Shown: positions 7,652 through 14,283, counted from the stretch's first letter. The stretch is 18,261 nucleotides of DNA from Pseudomonadota bacterium (GCA_023433305.1 JAEZCZ010000065.1:1-18261); one strand, 5' to 3'. The notes: a model not told the origin generated them from the sequence alone. Numbers and translations are program-made.

Positions 7652-7867
7652 CTATTCGTGCATCGAGGTCGTCAGCAACTTGAGGCGCTGTGCGATCGCC
7701 TCGGTTCTCATGAACCTTTCACGGCGGGGCCGGAGCACCTCCTCAACGGAGCCCTGATTTTCGAGAAAAAATACAACGGTTCTCGCCCGCTCCTCCTCGA
7801 AGACGTCGAGCAGCGCGGCCGCTTCCGACCGTGTGAGGTTCATCACGATGTACGGCTCGGTTGTCAT
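7652..7867 (-). CDS. Small hypothetical protein (71 aa)
   Basis: This acidic-to-neutral 71-aa protein (MTTEPYIVMNLTRSEAAALL...) consists mainly of predicted helices: an SEAAALLDVFEEERARTVVFF segment and a second helix near EAIAQRLKLL. The start at 7867 is well supported by GGAG seven nt upstream (minus strand GGAGTTGGATCATG), whereas in-frame extension to 8008 adds a low-complexity stretch that is unlikely to be translated. I recognise no family. It lies between the 512-aa gene and the int accessory ORF, with a 59-nt gap to the repeated motif at 7927-7942. Small size and position suit a regulator or partner protein, but nothing in the sequence proves it. Confidence 0.65.
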   Translation of the reverse strand: MTTEPYIVMNLTRSEAAALLDVFEEERARTVVFFLENQGSVEEVLRPRRERFMRTEAIAQRLKLLTTSMHE

Positions 7868-7926
7868 GATCCAACTCCGTTTCGGACTGCGCAGACGCGC
7901 ACATCGCCATAACGAGCCGGCTAGAT

Positions 7927-7942
7927 CGATTCGGTGCGCTTG
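7927..7942 (+). repeat. Short upstream motif, copy B (16 bp)
   Basis: CGATTCGGTGCGCTTG is identical over 16 bp to copy C at 10680-10695. In both, TAGA precedes it, with one extra T here. It lies in the gap between the end of the 512-aa gene (7990) and the start of the 71-aa gene (7867), thus upstream of the latter on the minus strand. A binding site for an island-encoded regulator is plausible. Confidence 0.5.
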
Positions 7943-7989
7943 ATGAGCGGCGGCGGAGACCGGTGCTCCGCCGCCGTTCGACGTTTCAC

Positions 7990-9528
7990 TCAGTCGCGCA
8001 AGCGCCAAGCGATCGTGCCCCAGGCATGGGCGAGGACTGCACGACTCTCAGCAGTTGGCCGTGCACGATGCTCACGCCGGAATCTGTTGGCCAGTGTTGT
8101 GAACGGATGGGAGAAGATCTCACGCGAGTTGCGCGGCCCCATTCGGTCGACCTGATGCCGCCAAATATCGGCAAAGGTGAACGGAGCCCCGCGCAGTTGT
8201 TCTGCATGCTCACGTGTTCCAGCTTGAACCGTCTTACCCGAAGGGAGCGTCACGCGCAGCAAGCTGCTGGGAAGATGCTGTGGATCCTTCACAATCAGGC
8301 ATCGCAGCACAAAAAACAGCTGACGCGCGTCCGCTACGTTGTGCTTGCGAATGCGCGGCGGTGCGACAGCTGCGCCCCGCTTGGCGAGGCGAACCGCCCT
8401 TTCAAGGAAATCGCTGGCTTCCTCGGCGTCCTTGCTCCTGGACAGGCCGATGGCCCCAGTCCACGCAACCGCGCGCTCGCACGCCAGCCAAAGACGCACC
8501 AAGGGGTACACGCCATGAAGGTTGCACACACGCTGGCCCTGCCTCGATCGGCAGCGATGGATCGCATCGAGTTCGCTGCGCAATTCCCTGAGCTCGGTGC
8601 GTGCTTGGTCCATGCGCCGGCGGATAAAGTCCTCCAGCTCATCGCCATGCTCTGCGCGCCAGATGGACAACATTGCCTGCGCGGTCTGTTCAAGCATCGG
8701 ATCACGAAAAGGCTTGGCTTCCGCTTCCGTGACCTCACGGCCGAAATGCCGAAACTTCGACGAAGGCCAAGTCAAGGAGAGCGCTGCACCTCCCATCCTG
8801 ATCACAGCGCTGCGATCGGTAGTCGGGGTGAAGAAGTTCCACGAGTCCTGACGTGGTTCGCCGTAGTACAGCCGGGCCGCTTCTTCGAACAGCTCAAGGT
8901 CCTTTTCAATGATCCTGCCGACACCGCCTTGGCGCGGCGGTTGTCCGCCAGACTTATCGAGGAGGGGCAAGCCGGTCGGCCGGAATATCCGTACGTGGGC
9001 AGCCGCAGCTTCCAGTTGCAGGTCATTCGCGATCCACAGGCGGGCGACCGCCTCCACGATCTTTAGTGCGTCGTCATGAGTCCAACCCGCGCTTGTATAC
9101 CCTTCATTGGGGATCCGGGAGATAGCGGACCCAAGCCTCCCTTCCACGAGATCGGTGATGAACTCAGGGTGGTAAGAGTTCAGTTCGATCAGTGCGGCAA
9201 CCGTCTCCTCAAGCTCGACGATGCCAAGACAGTCAGCGATGCGACCGCGTGCAACCTGATCGGCATGCCGAAGAATACGGCGTTCGGCCCAGCGCAAAAG
9301 GTGTTCCTCGTCGCGCTTGAGGTGCGATGCATTGTAGTATCGACGCTGGCTTTCGAGCACGCGCTTGTCGAGGTCACTGAGCTCGCCGTCGAAGAGCCTC
9401 CAATTCACGCCGGGTTCGTTCAGTCCAGCGTTCATGAAGTCGTCGGCCTCACGATCGAGCGTTTGCGAGAAAGCTTGGCCAAGGTTGCTCGGCAAATGAG
9501 CAGCGGAAAACAGAAATGACTTTTTCAT
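7990..9528 (-). CDS. Uncharacterised 512-aa island protein
   Basis: This is the largest gene of the island: 512 aa starting MKKSFLFSAAHLPSNLGQ, with a G-rich ribosome-binding site (GGGGGG) a few nt before the ATG at 9528. I recognise no domain. It is soluble, helix-rich and rich in charged residues. The N-terminal third contains paired-helix segments (RRYYNASHLKRDEEHLLRWAE); the middle has a Trp/Phe/Thr-rich stretch (DSWNFFTPTTDRSAVIRMGG); at about 300-330 there is a probable coiled helix (MDQARTELRELRSELDAIH); the C-terminus is basic and Arg-rich. No nuclease, helicase, methylase or ATPase motif is visible. It stands alone, with a 160-bp upstream region containing a small palindrome. Codon positions show the GC3 bias expected of a real gene, and the long plus-strand frame opposite it does not. 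It is probably cargo; the function is unknown. Confidence 0.8.
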   Translation of the reverse strand: MKKSFLFSAAHLPSNLGQAFSQTLDREADDFMNAGLNEPGVNWRLFDGELSDLDKRVLESQRRYYNASHLKRDEEHLLRWAERRILRHADQVARGRIADCLGIVELEETVAALIELNSYHPEFITDLVEGRLGSAISRIPNEGYTSAGWTHDDALKIVEAVARLWIANDLQLEAAAAHVRIFRPTGLPLLDKSGGQPPRQGGVGRIIEKDLELFEEAARLYYGEPRQDSWNFFTPTTDRSAVIRMGGAALSLTWPSSKFRHFGREVTEAEAKPFRDPMLEQTAQAMLSIWRAEHGDELEDFIRRRMDQARTELRELRSELDAIHRCRSRQGQRVCNLHGVYPLVRLWLACERAVAWTGAIGLSRSKDAEEASDFLERAVRLAKRGAAVAPPRIRKHNVADARQLFFVLRCLIVKDPQHLPSSLLRVTLPSGKTVQAGTREHAEQLRGAPFTFADIWRHQVDRMGPRNSREIFSHPFTTLANRFRREHRARPTAESRAVLAHAWGTIAWRLRD

Positions 9529-9548
9529 AAACCCCCCAGTTGGTTGAA

Positions 9549-9559
9549 CGGTCTGACCG
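9549..9559. promoter_or_regulatory. Small palindrome upstream of the 512-aa gene
   Basis: CGGTC, T, GACCG is a perfect 11-bp inverted repeat, 20 nt before the ATG at 9528. It may be an operator or a 5'-leader hairpin. It is short, and no clear -35/-10 pair can be fixed nearby. Confidence 0.3.
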
Positions 9560-9688
9560 ACCGATGTCCATTAGGATTGGCTCCGAAACTGCCTTCCGCA
9601 ACCGTTTTTGTTCTCGTTATGTCTGATATTGCGCTTGAAATCATGAGCAAAATGCTTTATCCGCGCGCTAGGATGCAAGTCCGAGGCT

Positions 9689-9979
9689 TTATAGGCCCGG
9701 ATCGCGGAGCGCTTCGATCGCAGCGGCCAGTTCAGCCGCCATCTTTTTTTCGAGATCCTGCAGCTCGCGATCGAGTTCAGACATCTCTTGGACGAGCTCA
9801 AGCGGCGCCTCCCACCTGTCGAAGGCCGCGCCGACATCTGCTTCAGCGCGTCTGAATAACTCGGAGAGTTTCCCGTGCTCGTTCTCGAGCGCCTCGAGCC
9901 GAGCCGAGATCGCGGTCAGCGCGATGGTGTCCGCTTCAAATATGGCCGCGGTGTCGGGCTCCGACGTCGCCTCGATCAC
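9689..9979 (-). CDS. Small coiled-coil hypothetical protein (96 aa), coupled to upstream gene
   Basis: This ORF is read from a GTG at 9979 that overlaps the TGA of the 224-aa gene (GTGA, 4 bp), a standard translational-coupling junction. The same frame stays open further upstream to 10270, but there it lies inside the 224-aa gene and reads as low-complexity Arg/Gly-rich sequence. The protein has an acidic, helix-prone N-terminus and long charged helices with heptad-like leucines (ISARLEALENEHGKLSELF at about 25-43 and ELVQEMSELDRELQDLEKKM at about 58-77), so a dimerising coiled coil is likely. No family is recognised. Coupling argues that it works with the 224-aa protein, perhaps as a partner in fixed stoichiometry. 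Confidence 0.65.
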   Translation of the reverse strand: MIEATSEPDTAAIFEADTIALTAISARLEALENEHGKLSELFRRAEADVGAAFDRWEAPLELVQEMSELDRELQDLEKKMAAELAAAIEALRDPGL

Positions 9980-10650
9980 GCTGCGTCTCCGCAGCCCGAC
10001 GGCAACGCCGGCATCGGCGGCGGCTCGCGGAAGCGCGGATTTCCACCGTTGGCCTTGATCCAATCGAACGCCTCGCCGCGGTTCGCTAGACCGGGGACGT
10101 TGATATCCAAAGCGCGTGACAGCTCTCGCAGTAAATGCTGTTGGCGCGCCGTAACCTTGTCCTTGCGCCAGCGTTGCGCCGGATCCTGCGCCTTTTTCGT
10201 CAAGAGAAAGTTGACCGTCTCTTCTACGTACAGATTGCGAAGCCAGACGCCCCGCGACCATACGCCCCAAGCTCGTATCTCCTCCCCGGCTTCAGATGTG
10301 AAAAGTATCCCCATCAACTCGCTCAAGGTTTGGCCAGGATTTGCCAGCGCCACTTGCACAAGCAGGAGCAGCCCGAATGCTCCGAGGTGATCCAGACCCG
10401 AGAGAGCGACATCGTCAAGCAGGTGTCCGCCGCAGGGTTCGAGTGCCGCGCCCACCCGGTAGCATCCTCGATCCCGCTCACCATGCGCCGCGCGGCGATG
10501 GAGGTACGTCTCCGCTTCTCGGACGAGTTCGTCCAGCGTCTGCATGCGCGCCTCCGTCGACACACGTTCACCTCTGACAAGATCCAGCAAGCTGGATGCA
10601 AGGGTTGTAAGGTCGTCGGATCGGACCGGTGGTGCTGCTGTCTGTGCCAT
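9976..10650 (-). CDS. Uncharacterised 224-aa island protein
   Basis: This 224-aa ORF (MAQTAAPPVRSDDLTTLASS...) is the first gene of a two-gene unit with the 96-aa coiled-coil protein. The N-terminus is helical (LASSLLDLVRGERV; MQTLDELVREAETYLHRR), a hydrophobic stretch follows at about 90-103 (GAFGLLLLVQVALA; too short to call a membrane span), then a Trp-rich segment (IRAWGVWSRGVWLRNLYV), a basic stretch (KKAQDPAQRWRKDKVTARQ) and a Pro-rich end (FREPPPMPALP). No domain is recognised. There is no clear Shine-Dalgarno sequence at 10650. The repeated motif at 10680-10695 lies 29 nt upstream of the start. The basic and aromatic segments could contact nucleic acid, but this is a guess. Confidence 0.68.
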   Translation of the reverse strand: MAQTAAPPVRSDDLTTLASSLLDLVRGERVSTEARMQTLDELVREAETYLHRRAAHGERDRGCYRVGAALEPCGGHLLDDVALSGLDHLGAFGLLLLVQVALANPGQTLSELMGILFTSEAGEEIRAWGVWSRGVWLRNLYVEETVNFLLTKKAQDPAQRWRKDKVTARQQHLLRELSRALDINVPGLANRGEAFDWIKANGGNPRFREPPPMPALPSGCGDAA

Positions 10651-10679
10651 ACAGCTGGCATTGGCTCAGACGCCTTAGA

Positions 10680-10695
10680 CGATTCGGTGCGCTTG
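10680..10695 (+). repeat. Short upstream motif, copy C (16 bp)
   Basis: CGATTCGGTGCGCTTG is identical to copy B at 7927-7942, and TAGA directly precedes it. It is 29 nt upstream of the ATG of the 224-aa gene (minus strand), the same distance that copy A has to the int accessory ORF. This suggests a shared regulator of island genes. Confidence 0.5.
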
Positions 10696-10876
10696 TTAAT
10701 CGCCATCAACATGAACCGCAGACATGGTCGCGAGCGATGTTCGACAGTAACGTCTACTTCGGCCTGGCACCTGCGAAAACGAGCGATTCCACGGCTAGTG
10801 TGATATCCTCAGCGATGGCCACATCTTACGAGGTCTCAATTCCCGAGCTTGCACCGGGCGGTGTGTCACCATCGCT

Positions 10877-11047
10877 TTAATAGAAGTCTGCCCAGCCAAT
10901 CCCTGTCGGGAAGTCCGCCACTTGCTTTTTTAACTTGATGTGGCTGCGCGGGTGGGATTCGAACTGAGCCGGCTCGCCATCCGAAAACATCGCAATGTTC
11001 GACAAGATAATCCTGCCGGTGCCCCCTTCGATGCCCCCTTGAAGCAT
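10877..11047 (-). CDS. Possible small hypothetical protein (56 aa)
   Basis: This ORF of 56 aa is read from ATG 11047 (MLQGGIEGGTG...), with an AGGGAA-like ribosome-binding sequence just upstream and a natural-looking, partly basic C-terminus (SHIKLKKQVADFPTGIGWADFY). Its frame is open further, up to an ATG at 11329, but the middle of that longer frame looks non-coding while another frame there looks coding. It may therefore be a separate small gene downstream of a broken one, or the tail of a degraded gene. No family is recognised. Confidence 0.35.
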   Translation of the reverse strand: MLQGGIEGGTGRIILSNIAMFSDGEPAQFESHPRSHIKLKKQVADFPTGIGWADFY

Positions 11048-11055
11048 CACGTTCC

Positions 11056-11329
11056 CTATAACGAGTTCGCTCGAAACTTCGCGATGAAACTTATCGTTTC
11101 GGCCCTGTCGAGGTAAAATGAGTGGGGGCATCCGGTCCCGGCGAGGGCGACGTTGGCGACCGGCATCACGATCGATTGCTGGAGGAAAGGATCGAGCTTG
11201 CTGCCATCCTTCCCGAGCACCGCGTTGATCGCGGCTGCCGGCGCTTTCCAACCGGTTGATCACCCGTTGGGTGTTAAACCAGGTGATCAGTCGCTCTGCT
11301 CGTGGCGCGAGCGAGATCATCATATTCAT
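11056..11329 (-). pseudogene. Probable frameshifted hypothetical gene
   Basis: The minus strand reads MNMMISLAPRAERLITWF and on to NRLES in one frame from 11329. Protein-like sequence with strong G/C third positions then continues in the +1 frame (LGKDGSKLDPFLQQ, MPVANVALAGTGCPHSFYLD, ISFIAKFRANSL) to a TAG at 11056-11058. The switch lies near 11230-11245. A one-base shift relative to an ancestral gene of about 95 codons would explain this. The alternative is that one of the two frames is a chance open frame. The product is not recognised. Confidence 0.4.
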
Positions 11330-11533
11330 AAACTTCTACTCGTCAGTTGGTTTGGGTGCGATCCGCGTGCGACTTCGTTAGACTCTTTCATCCATTTGCC
11401 CGGAACCACGGGTTTACTTCGTTTCGCTTGGGATCTCTCGGTGCGTTCTGGCCGCACCGCATCGCGGTCACAGCGCAAGCAGGATCACATCCGCCTGGAC
11501 CAACCCCAACCTTTGGCGGCGCTTTTCTCACTC

Positions 11534-12229
11534 ATGACAATCTGTGACTTTTGCATCGAGCGTGCCTACAAATTAGGCATGCGGCCAAGCACACTTAAGC
11601 GCGCTATTAAGAGCGCCCTCGTTCGCGATGGCGACGCCATTTTGCGGCATATTCGAGGGCTTCAGGATGGGCGGTACACGGGCATCGAAAGCGAGTTCGA
11701 AAAGGCGCTATTGCGCGAACTTGGCATCCAAAGGAACGTCCGTGTCACCTGTCGGGCGATCGGCTCGCGGAACTATTTTCCGGGCCGCAGTGCAGGCACC
11801 GTCGATCTCGTTTTGGACGAGGCGACTGGGAGAGTGGCGTTTGAGTTCAAAGCAGTGAGAATGCCGAGGAAGAAGGCTGACTGTTGCTTCGACGTTAGCC
11901 AGCTCACCAGTGACTATCTCCGCCTCGCCCGAGCTACGAAGATCGACGCTGGCTGGATCATTGCGTTCGTATACGGTCCGCTAGTAGTCGACAGCACGAA
12001 CGACCGCGACCTGCTGACTCTATTTCGAAACCAAATGTTTGTTGAGACACGGCTTTCTCTGGAGAGCAAGCGGCTGCAAGAAAGCTGTGGCCGGCTTCAC
12101 GTCCAGGCGGCTCGCAAAATGGGCTGGGATAACCCTCTCGAGAGAGCCCTGCTCACAGACGTCGAGTTCGCGGTGTTGGTCAAAATGGGAGATCACGCCC
12201 TTGGCGCTGTTTGCATATGCGCCCAGTAA
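11534..12229 (+). CDS. Putative PD-(D/E)XK nuclease-fold protein
   Basis: This 231-aa protein is read from ATG 11534 (MTICDFCIERAYKLG). It shows the spaced residues of a PD-(D/E)XK (restriction-endonuclease-like) core: Glu54/Glu56 in a helix (GIESEFEKALLREL), Asp91 (GTVDLVL), Glu104-x-Lys106 (VAFEFKAV) and Gln123 followed by Tyr128 (VSQLTSDYL), the usual D, ExK, QxxxY order over beta-strands and a helix. Such proteins cut or bind DNA in restriction, recombination or repair. The frame stays open upstream to 11153, but that part is low-complexity and overlaps degraded minus-strand sequence. It is the only plus-strand gene of the island cargo, with no methyltransferase or helicase beside it. Family assignment is by motif only; the C-terminal 80 residues are not recognised. 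Confidence 0.7.
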   Translation: MTICDFCIERAYKLGMRPSTLKRAIKSALVRDGDAILRHIRGLQDGRYTGIESEFEKALLRELGIQRNVRVTCRAIGSRNYFPGRSAGTVDLVLDEATGRVAFEFKAVRMPRKKADCCFDVSQLTSDYLRLARATKIDAGWIIAFVYGPLVVDSTNDRDLLTLFRNQMFVETRLSLESKRLQESCGRLHVQAARKMGWDNPLERALLTDVEFAVLVKMGDHALGAVCICAQ

Positions 12230-12462
12230 AGTCCGAACGTGGGCCGCGAGGCGCAGTTCCGATTCTGAGCCCGTGAGCAGATTCGCGGCATTCAGACGAC
12301 GCCCTTCACGGACCATATCGTAGTCTGATTCATTTTTCTCGCGCTTGCTCTGAGTGCAGTGCTGCGAGGTCCCGATGGAGGAGCGTCTCCCTCTTGATGG
12401 GGCGCAGAGCATTCCGGTGAAGCTCGAGTTGATGCTCGGGACCAGATATCTAGCCTCGCTGA
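12230..12462. other. Non-coding or unexplained stretch at the right side of the island
   Basis: This stretch follows the nuclease-like gene. A minus-strand open frame (12412-12020) crosses it with partly protein-like sequence (MVREGRRLNAANLLTG), and a tiny plus-strand frame starts at 12376; neither has a convincing start signal. I see no terminator hairpin with a T-tract. The junction between island and flanking DNA is expected here. Confidence 0.35.
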
Positions 12463-12697
12463 CGTGGTGAAGTTACCGCGTTCGCCTCAGCCCTCGCGAT
12501 ATTCCTCGACGCCGCGATCGCGCACGCGATGTTCTAGGGAACGATCCCTACTGGACCTACTGAGTGACTGACCCGCTGCCGATGGCGATCGTCTTCGAAT
12601 TGGGTACCATGCTGTTCGGCATCGGCGTCGGGCGCAGAGACCTGATGACAGCCGCGCACGTGCTATTGCTGACCGCATATTACTGGACTTCGTCGGG
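12463..12697 (+). pseudogene. Degraded small membrane-protein gene
   Basis: Two adjacent frames together read as one hydrophobic protein. The first, from 12463, reads GEVTAFASALAIFLDAAIAHAMF and ends in TAG at 12535-12537. After a one-base frame change it continues as DPYWTY, TGA (12561-12563), VTDPLPMAIVFELGT, MLFGIGVGRRDLMTA and AHVLLLTAYYWTSS. Both stops fall where Trp (TGG) would fit. The deduced protein would have about three membrane helices. The 5' end is missing beyond the in-frame TGA at 12460-12462, and the 3' end runs into the convergent reductase gene. It was probably an intact neighbour of tRNA-Gly before the island entered. The family resemblance is to short sphingomonad membrane proteins, from memory only. 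Confidence 0.55.
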
Positions 12698-12704
12698 CAA
12701 TACC

Positions 12705-13943
12705 TCAGCCCATGCTTTCAGCCGCGAGGTCCCGGAGCGGCGCATCGGCATCCGCCAGCCTCCCGGGCGCGATGACGGCCCTGACTTCGACCAGCTTGCG
12801 GCCCTGGGCGTAATCCTTGGTCCGGTTGACGCAATCGAGCGCGATGACCTGGCCGTGCCTCAGGTAGACCACCGAGAAGCTGCGCCCCGCCGGATCGCCG
12901 CGCATAACGGCGGCATCGTGTCCCAGGCTGAGGCCGACGGTCTGCAACCTGAGATCGTACTGGTTCGACCAGAACCACGGCACCGCGTCATAGGGCATGG
13001 GATCGCCGCAGATCGCGCGCGCGGCGGTACTGGCCATGTCGTTGGCATTCTGCACGCTTTCGAGCCGGATCACGGCGCCATCGGCATACGGGTTTGCATG
13101 CGCCGCGCAGTCGCCGATCGCACAGACGCCGGGCAAGCTGGTTCGACACAGCGCATCGACGTCGACGCCGTTGCTCCCGGCCGCGCCCGCTGCGATCAGG
13201 GGTGCGACCGAGGGCACGATACCGATGCCCGCGATGACGATGTCGCAGGCGAGTATCTCGCCCGAAGCGAGCCGGACACCGGTGACGCGCTCCTCGCCTT
13301 CGATCGCCTCGACCTCGGACCGCAGCAGGATCGAGACGCCGTGGGCCGAATGTTCTGCCTGGTAGAAGCGCGACAGCTCTTCCCCCGCGACGCGCGCCAG
13401 GACGCGGTCGAGCATCTCGACGATGACCACCTCGCAGCCGAGCTTCCTCAGCGCCGCCGCCGCTTCGAGCCCGATGTAGCCTCCGCCGATCACCACCGCG
13501 CGTTTCGCCCCGGCCGCGAGATCGGCGCGCAGCCGGTCGACGTCGGCCTTGTCGCGCACCGCGTGCACGCCTTCAAGCGATGCACCGGGGCACGAGAGCC
13601 GCCGCGCATCGCCACCTGCCGCCCACACCAGGGTGTCGTAACCCACCGTCCCGCCTCCCGAGACGGTCAGCTCCTTCGCTGCCGGGTCGATCCTGCCGAC
13701 GTCGGTCTCCAGCATCAGCTCGATCCCGCGCTCGGCCCAGAATGCCGGCGGGCGGATCATGATGCGTTCGAACGGCTTTTCGCCCGTAAGGTATTCCTTC
13801 GACAGCGGCGGTCGCTCGTATGGGGGCTCGCTGTCGCGGCCGATCATCAGGATCGAACCCGCAAACCCGTGCTGCCGGAGCGCGATTCCCGCCTGCGCGC
13901 CGCCGTGGCCGGTGCCGACAATGACGACTTCCGCGCGCGCCAT
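12705..13943 (-). CDS. NAD(P)H-dependent ferredoxin reductase (FAD)
   Basis: This 412-aa flavoprotein is of the putidaredoxin reductase/rubredoxin reductase type, passing electrons from NAD(P)H to a [2Fe-2S] ferredoxin that feeds a P450 or Rieske oxygenase. The FAD-binding N-terminus is VVIVGTGHGGAQAG, followed by YERPPLSKEYL. The second Rossmann motif VVIGGGYIGLEAA is at about 150, and the FAD-binding GVCAIGDCA is at about 275. The ATG at 13943 is chosen because the ferredoxin stop lies 1 bp upstream; an in-frame start 6 codons earlier would overlap that gene. It is the last gene of the long minus-strand operon and converges on the degraded gene at 12463-12697. Its partner is the adjacent ferredoxin; the terminal oxygenase is not in the window. 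Confidence 0.94.
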   Translation of the reverse strand: MARAEVVIVGTGHGGAQAGIALRQHGFAGSILMIGRDSEPPYERPPLSKEYLTGEKPFERIMIRPPAFWAERGIELMLETDVGRIDPAAKELTVSGGGTVGYDTLVWAAGGDARRLSCPGASLEGVHAVRDKADVDRLRADLAAGAKRAVVIGGGYIGLEAAAALRKLGCEVVIVEMLDRVLARVAGEELSRFYQAEHSAHGVSILLRSEVEAIEGEERVTGVRLASGEILACDIVIAGIGIVPSVAPLIAAGAAGSNGVDVDALCRTSLPGVCAIGDCAAHANPYADGAVIRLESVQNANDMASTAARAICGDPMPYDAVPWFWSNQYDLRLQTVGLSLGHDAAVMRGDPAGRSFSVVYLRHGQVIALDCVNRTKDYAQGRKLVEVRAVIAPGRLADADAPLRDLAAESMG

Positions 13944-13944
13944 G

Positions 13945-14283
13945 TCAGTCTTCCGGGGCAATCGTCACGCGCAGGCCGGCGAGATCGGCGGCAAGCTGCA
14001 ACTGGCACGACAGCCGGGACGACGGGATGCGGTGGTCCGAGCTTTCGAGCAGGTCGGCTTCGTCCTGCGACATGGGGCTGAGCCCGCCCGCGAACCCTTC
14101 GTCGATATAGACGTGGCAGGTGGCGCACGCGCAGCAACCGCCGCAGAGCGCGAGAAGCTCGTCGATTCCGGAATCGCGAATGACCTCCATAAGTGTCGCG
14201 CCAGGCTCGAACGTCAGCCGTCTCTCGGCGCCCGATCGCGTGCCGACCACCACCTCGCACATCGTCTCGATCGGGTCGGTCAT
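13945..14283 (-). CDS. [2Fe-2S] ferredoxin, adrenodoxin/putidaredoxin type
   Basis: This 112-aa electron carrier has the Cys pattern of vertebrate-type/P450 ferredoxins, Cys47-x5-Cys53-x2-Cys56-x36-Cys93, within LCGGCCACATCHVYID and SRLSCQL. Extra cysteines at 50 and 51 lie inside the loop. The conserved acidic stretch (MSQDEADLLE) is the usual docking region for reductase and oxygenase. It overlaps the EtfA stop by 4 bp (ATGA) and is followed after 1 bp by the reductase gene, so the two form a redox pair. The family normally serves cytochrome P450s or some Rieske oxygenases; the client is presumably encoded elsewhere in the cluster. Confidence 0.95.
   Translation of the reverse strand: MTDPIETMCEVVVGTRSGAERRLTFEPGATLMEVIRDSGIDELLALCGGCCACATCHVYIDEGFAGGLSPMSQDEADLLESSDHRIPSSRLSCQLQLAADLAGLRVTIAPED

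Larger units (their letters stand above)
10696..11533. other. Stretch without a confident intact gene
   Basis: From 10696 to 10876 I see nothing beyond short chance frames. From 10877 to 11329 the minus strand carries protein-like sequence split over two frames (annotated separately). From 11330 to 11533 no gene is supported; it is the region upstream of the plus-strand nuclease-like gene and presumably contains its promoter, but I could not fix -35/-10 elements. No tRNA, IS terminal repeat or CRISPR-like repeat is visible. Confidence 0.5.
5936..12462. mobile_element. Integrase-bearing genomic island next to tRNA-Gly
   Basis: The stretch between tRNA-Gly and the broken membrane-protein frame carries a tyrosine recombinase at its tRNA-proximal edge, several ORFs of no recognisable family, degraded frames, and visibly less GC-rich DNA with more A/T-ending codons than the catabolic genes on either side. 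This is the layout of a small integrative element or island remnant of about 6.5 kb. The left edge is fixed by the tRNA. The right edge is an estimate, set where the disrupted coding frame begins. I found no direct repeat of the tRNA end near 12.4-12.7 kb, so the ends are not proven, and the element could be larger or have lost one end. No phage structural, conjugation or replication genes are visible. Confidence 0.6.

Noticed and set aside
7963..9066. Long plus-strand open frame of 367 codons
   Set aside because: It lies entirely opposite the 512-aa gene, has low protein-like character (Arg/Pro/Gly-rich start) and no ribosome-binding site; the minus-strand frame has the better codon bias and start.
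10944..10978. tRNA 3'-end-like string (GCGGGTGGGATTCGAAC) that could be an att copy
   Set aside because: The putative T-stem does not pair, no anticodon or D arm follows, and it falls within protein-like sequence. It shares only the generic GGNATTCGAAC pattern with the tRNA-Gly at 5862-5935.
11153..11533. Upstream extension of the nuclease-like gene to an earlier ATG
   Set aside because: The extra 127 codons are low-complexity and overlap degraded minus-strand coding sequence; the protein-like part begins at ATG 11534.
12020..12412. Minus-strand frame of 130 codons with some protein-like sequence
   Set aside because: It overlaps the 3' third of the nuclease-like gene, has no start signal, and its ends are low complexity. 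It is kept as a doubt because the middle part has fair third-position bias.
12374..12470. Tiny plus-strand frame starting near 12376 (MEERLPLDGAQ...)
   Set aside because: It has about 30 codons, no ribosome-binding site and no recognisable product; it is indistinguishable from chance.
12400..12700. Search by eye for a direct repeat of the tRNA-Gly end marking the right att site
   Set aside because: No match longer than a few bases to 5830-5945 was found in this interval, so no att site is annotated.
12564..14081. Plus-strand open frame of 505 codons
   Set aside because: Apart from its first 45 codons (the degraded membrane-protein frame) it is antisense to the ferredoxin reductase and ferredoxin genes, which have clear motifs.
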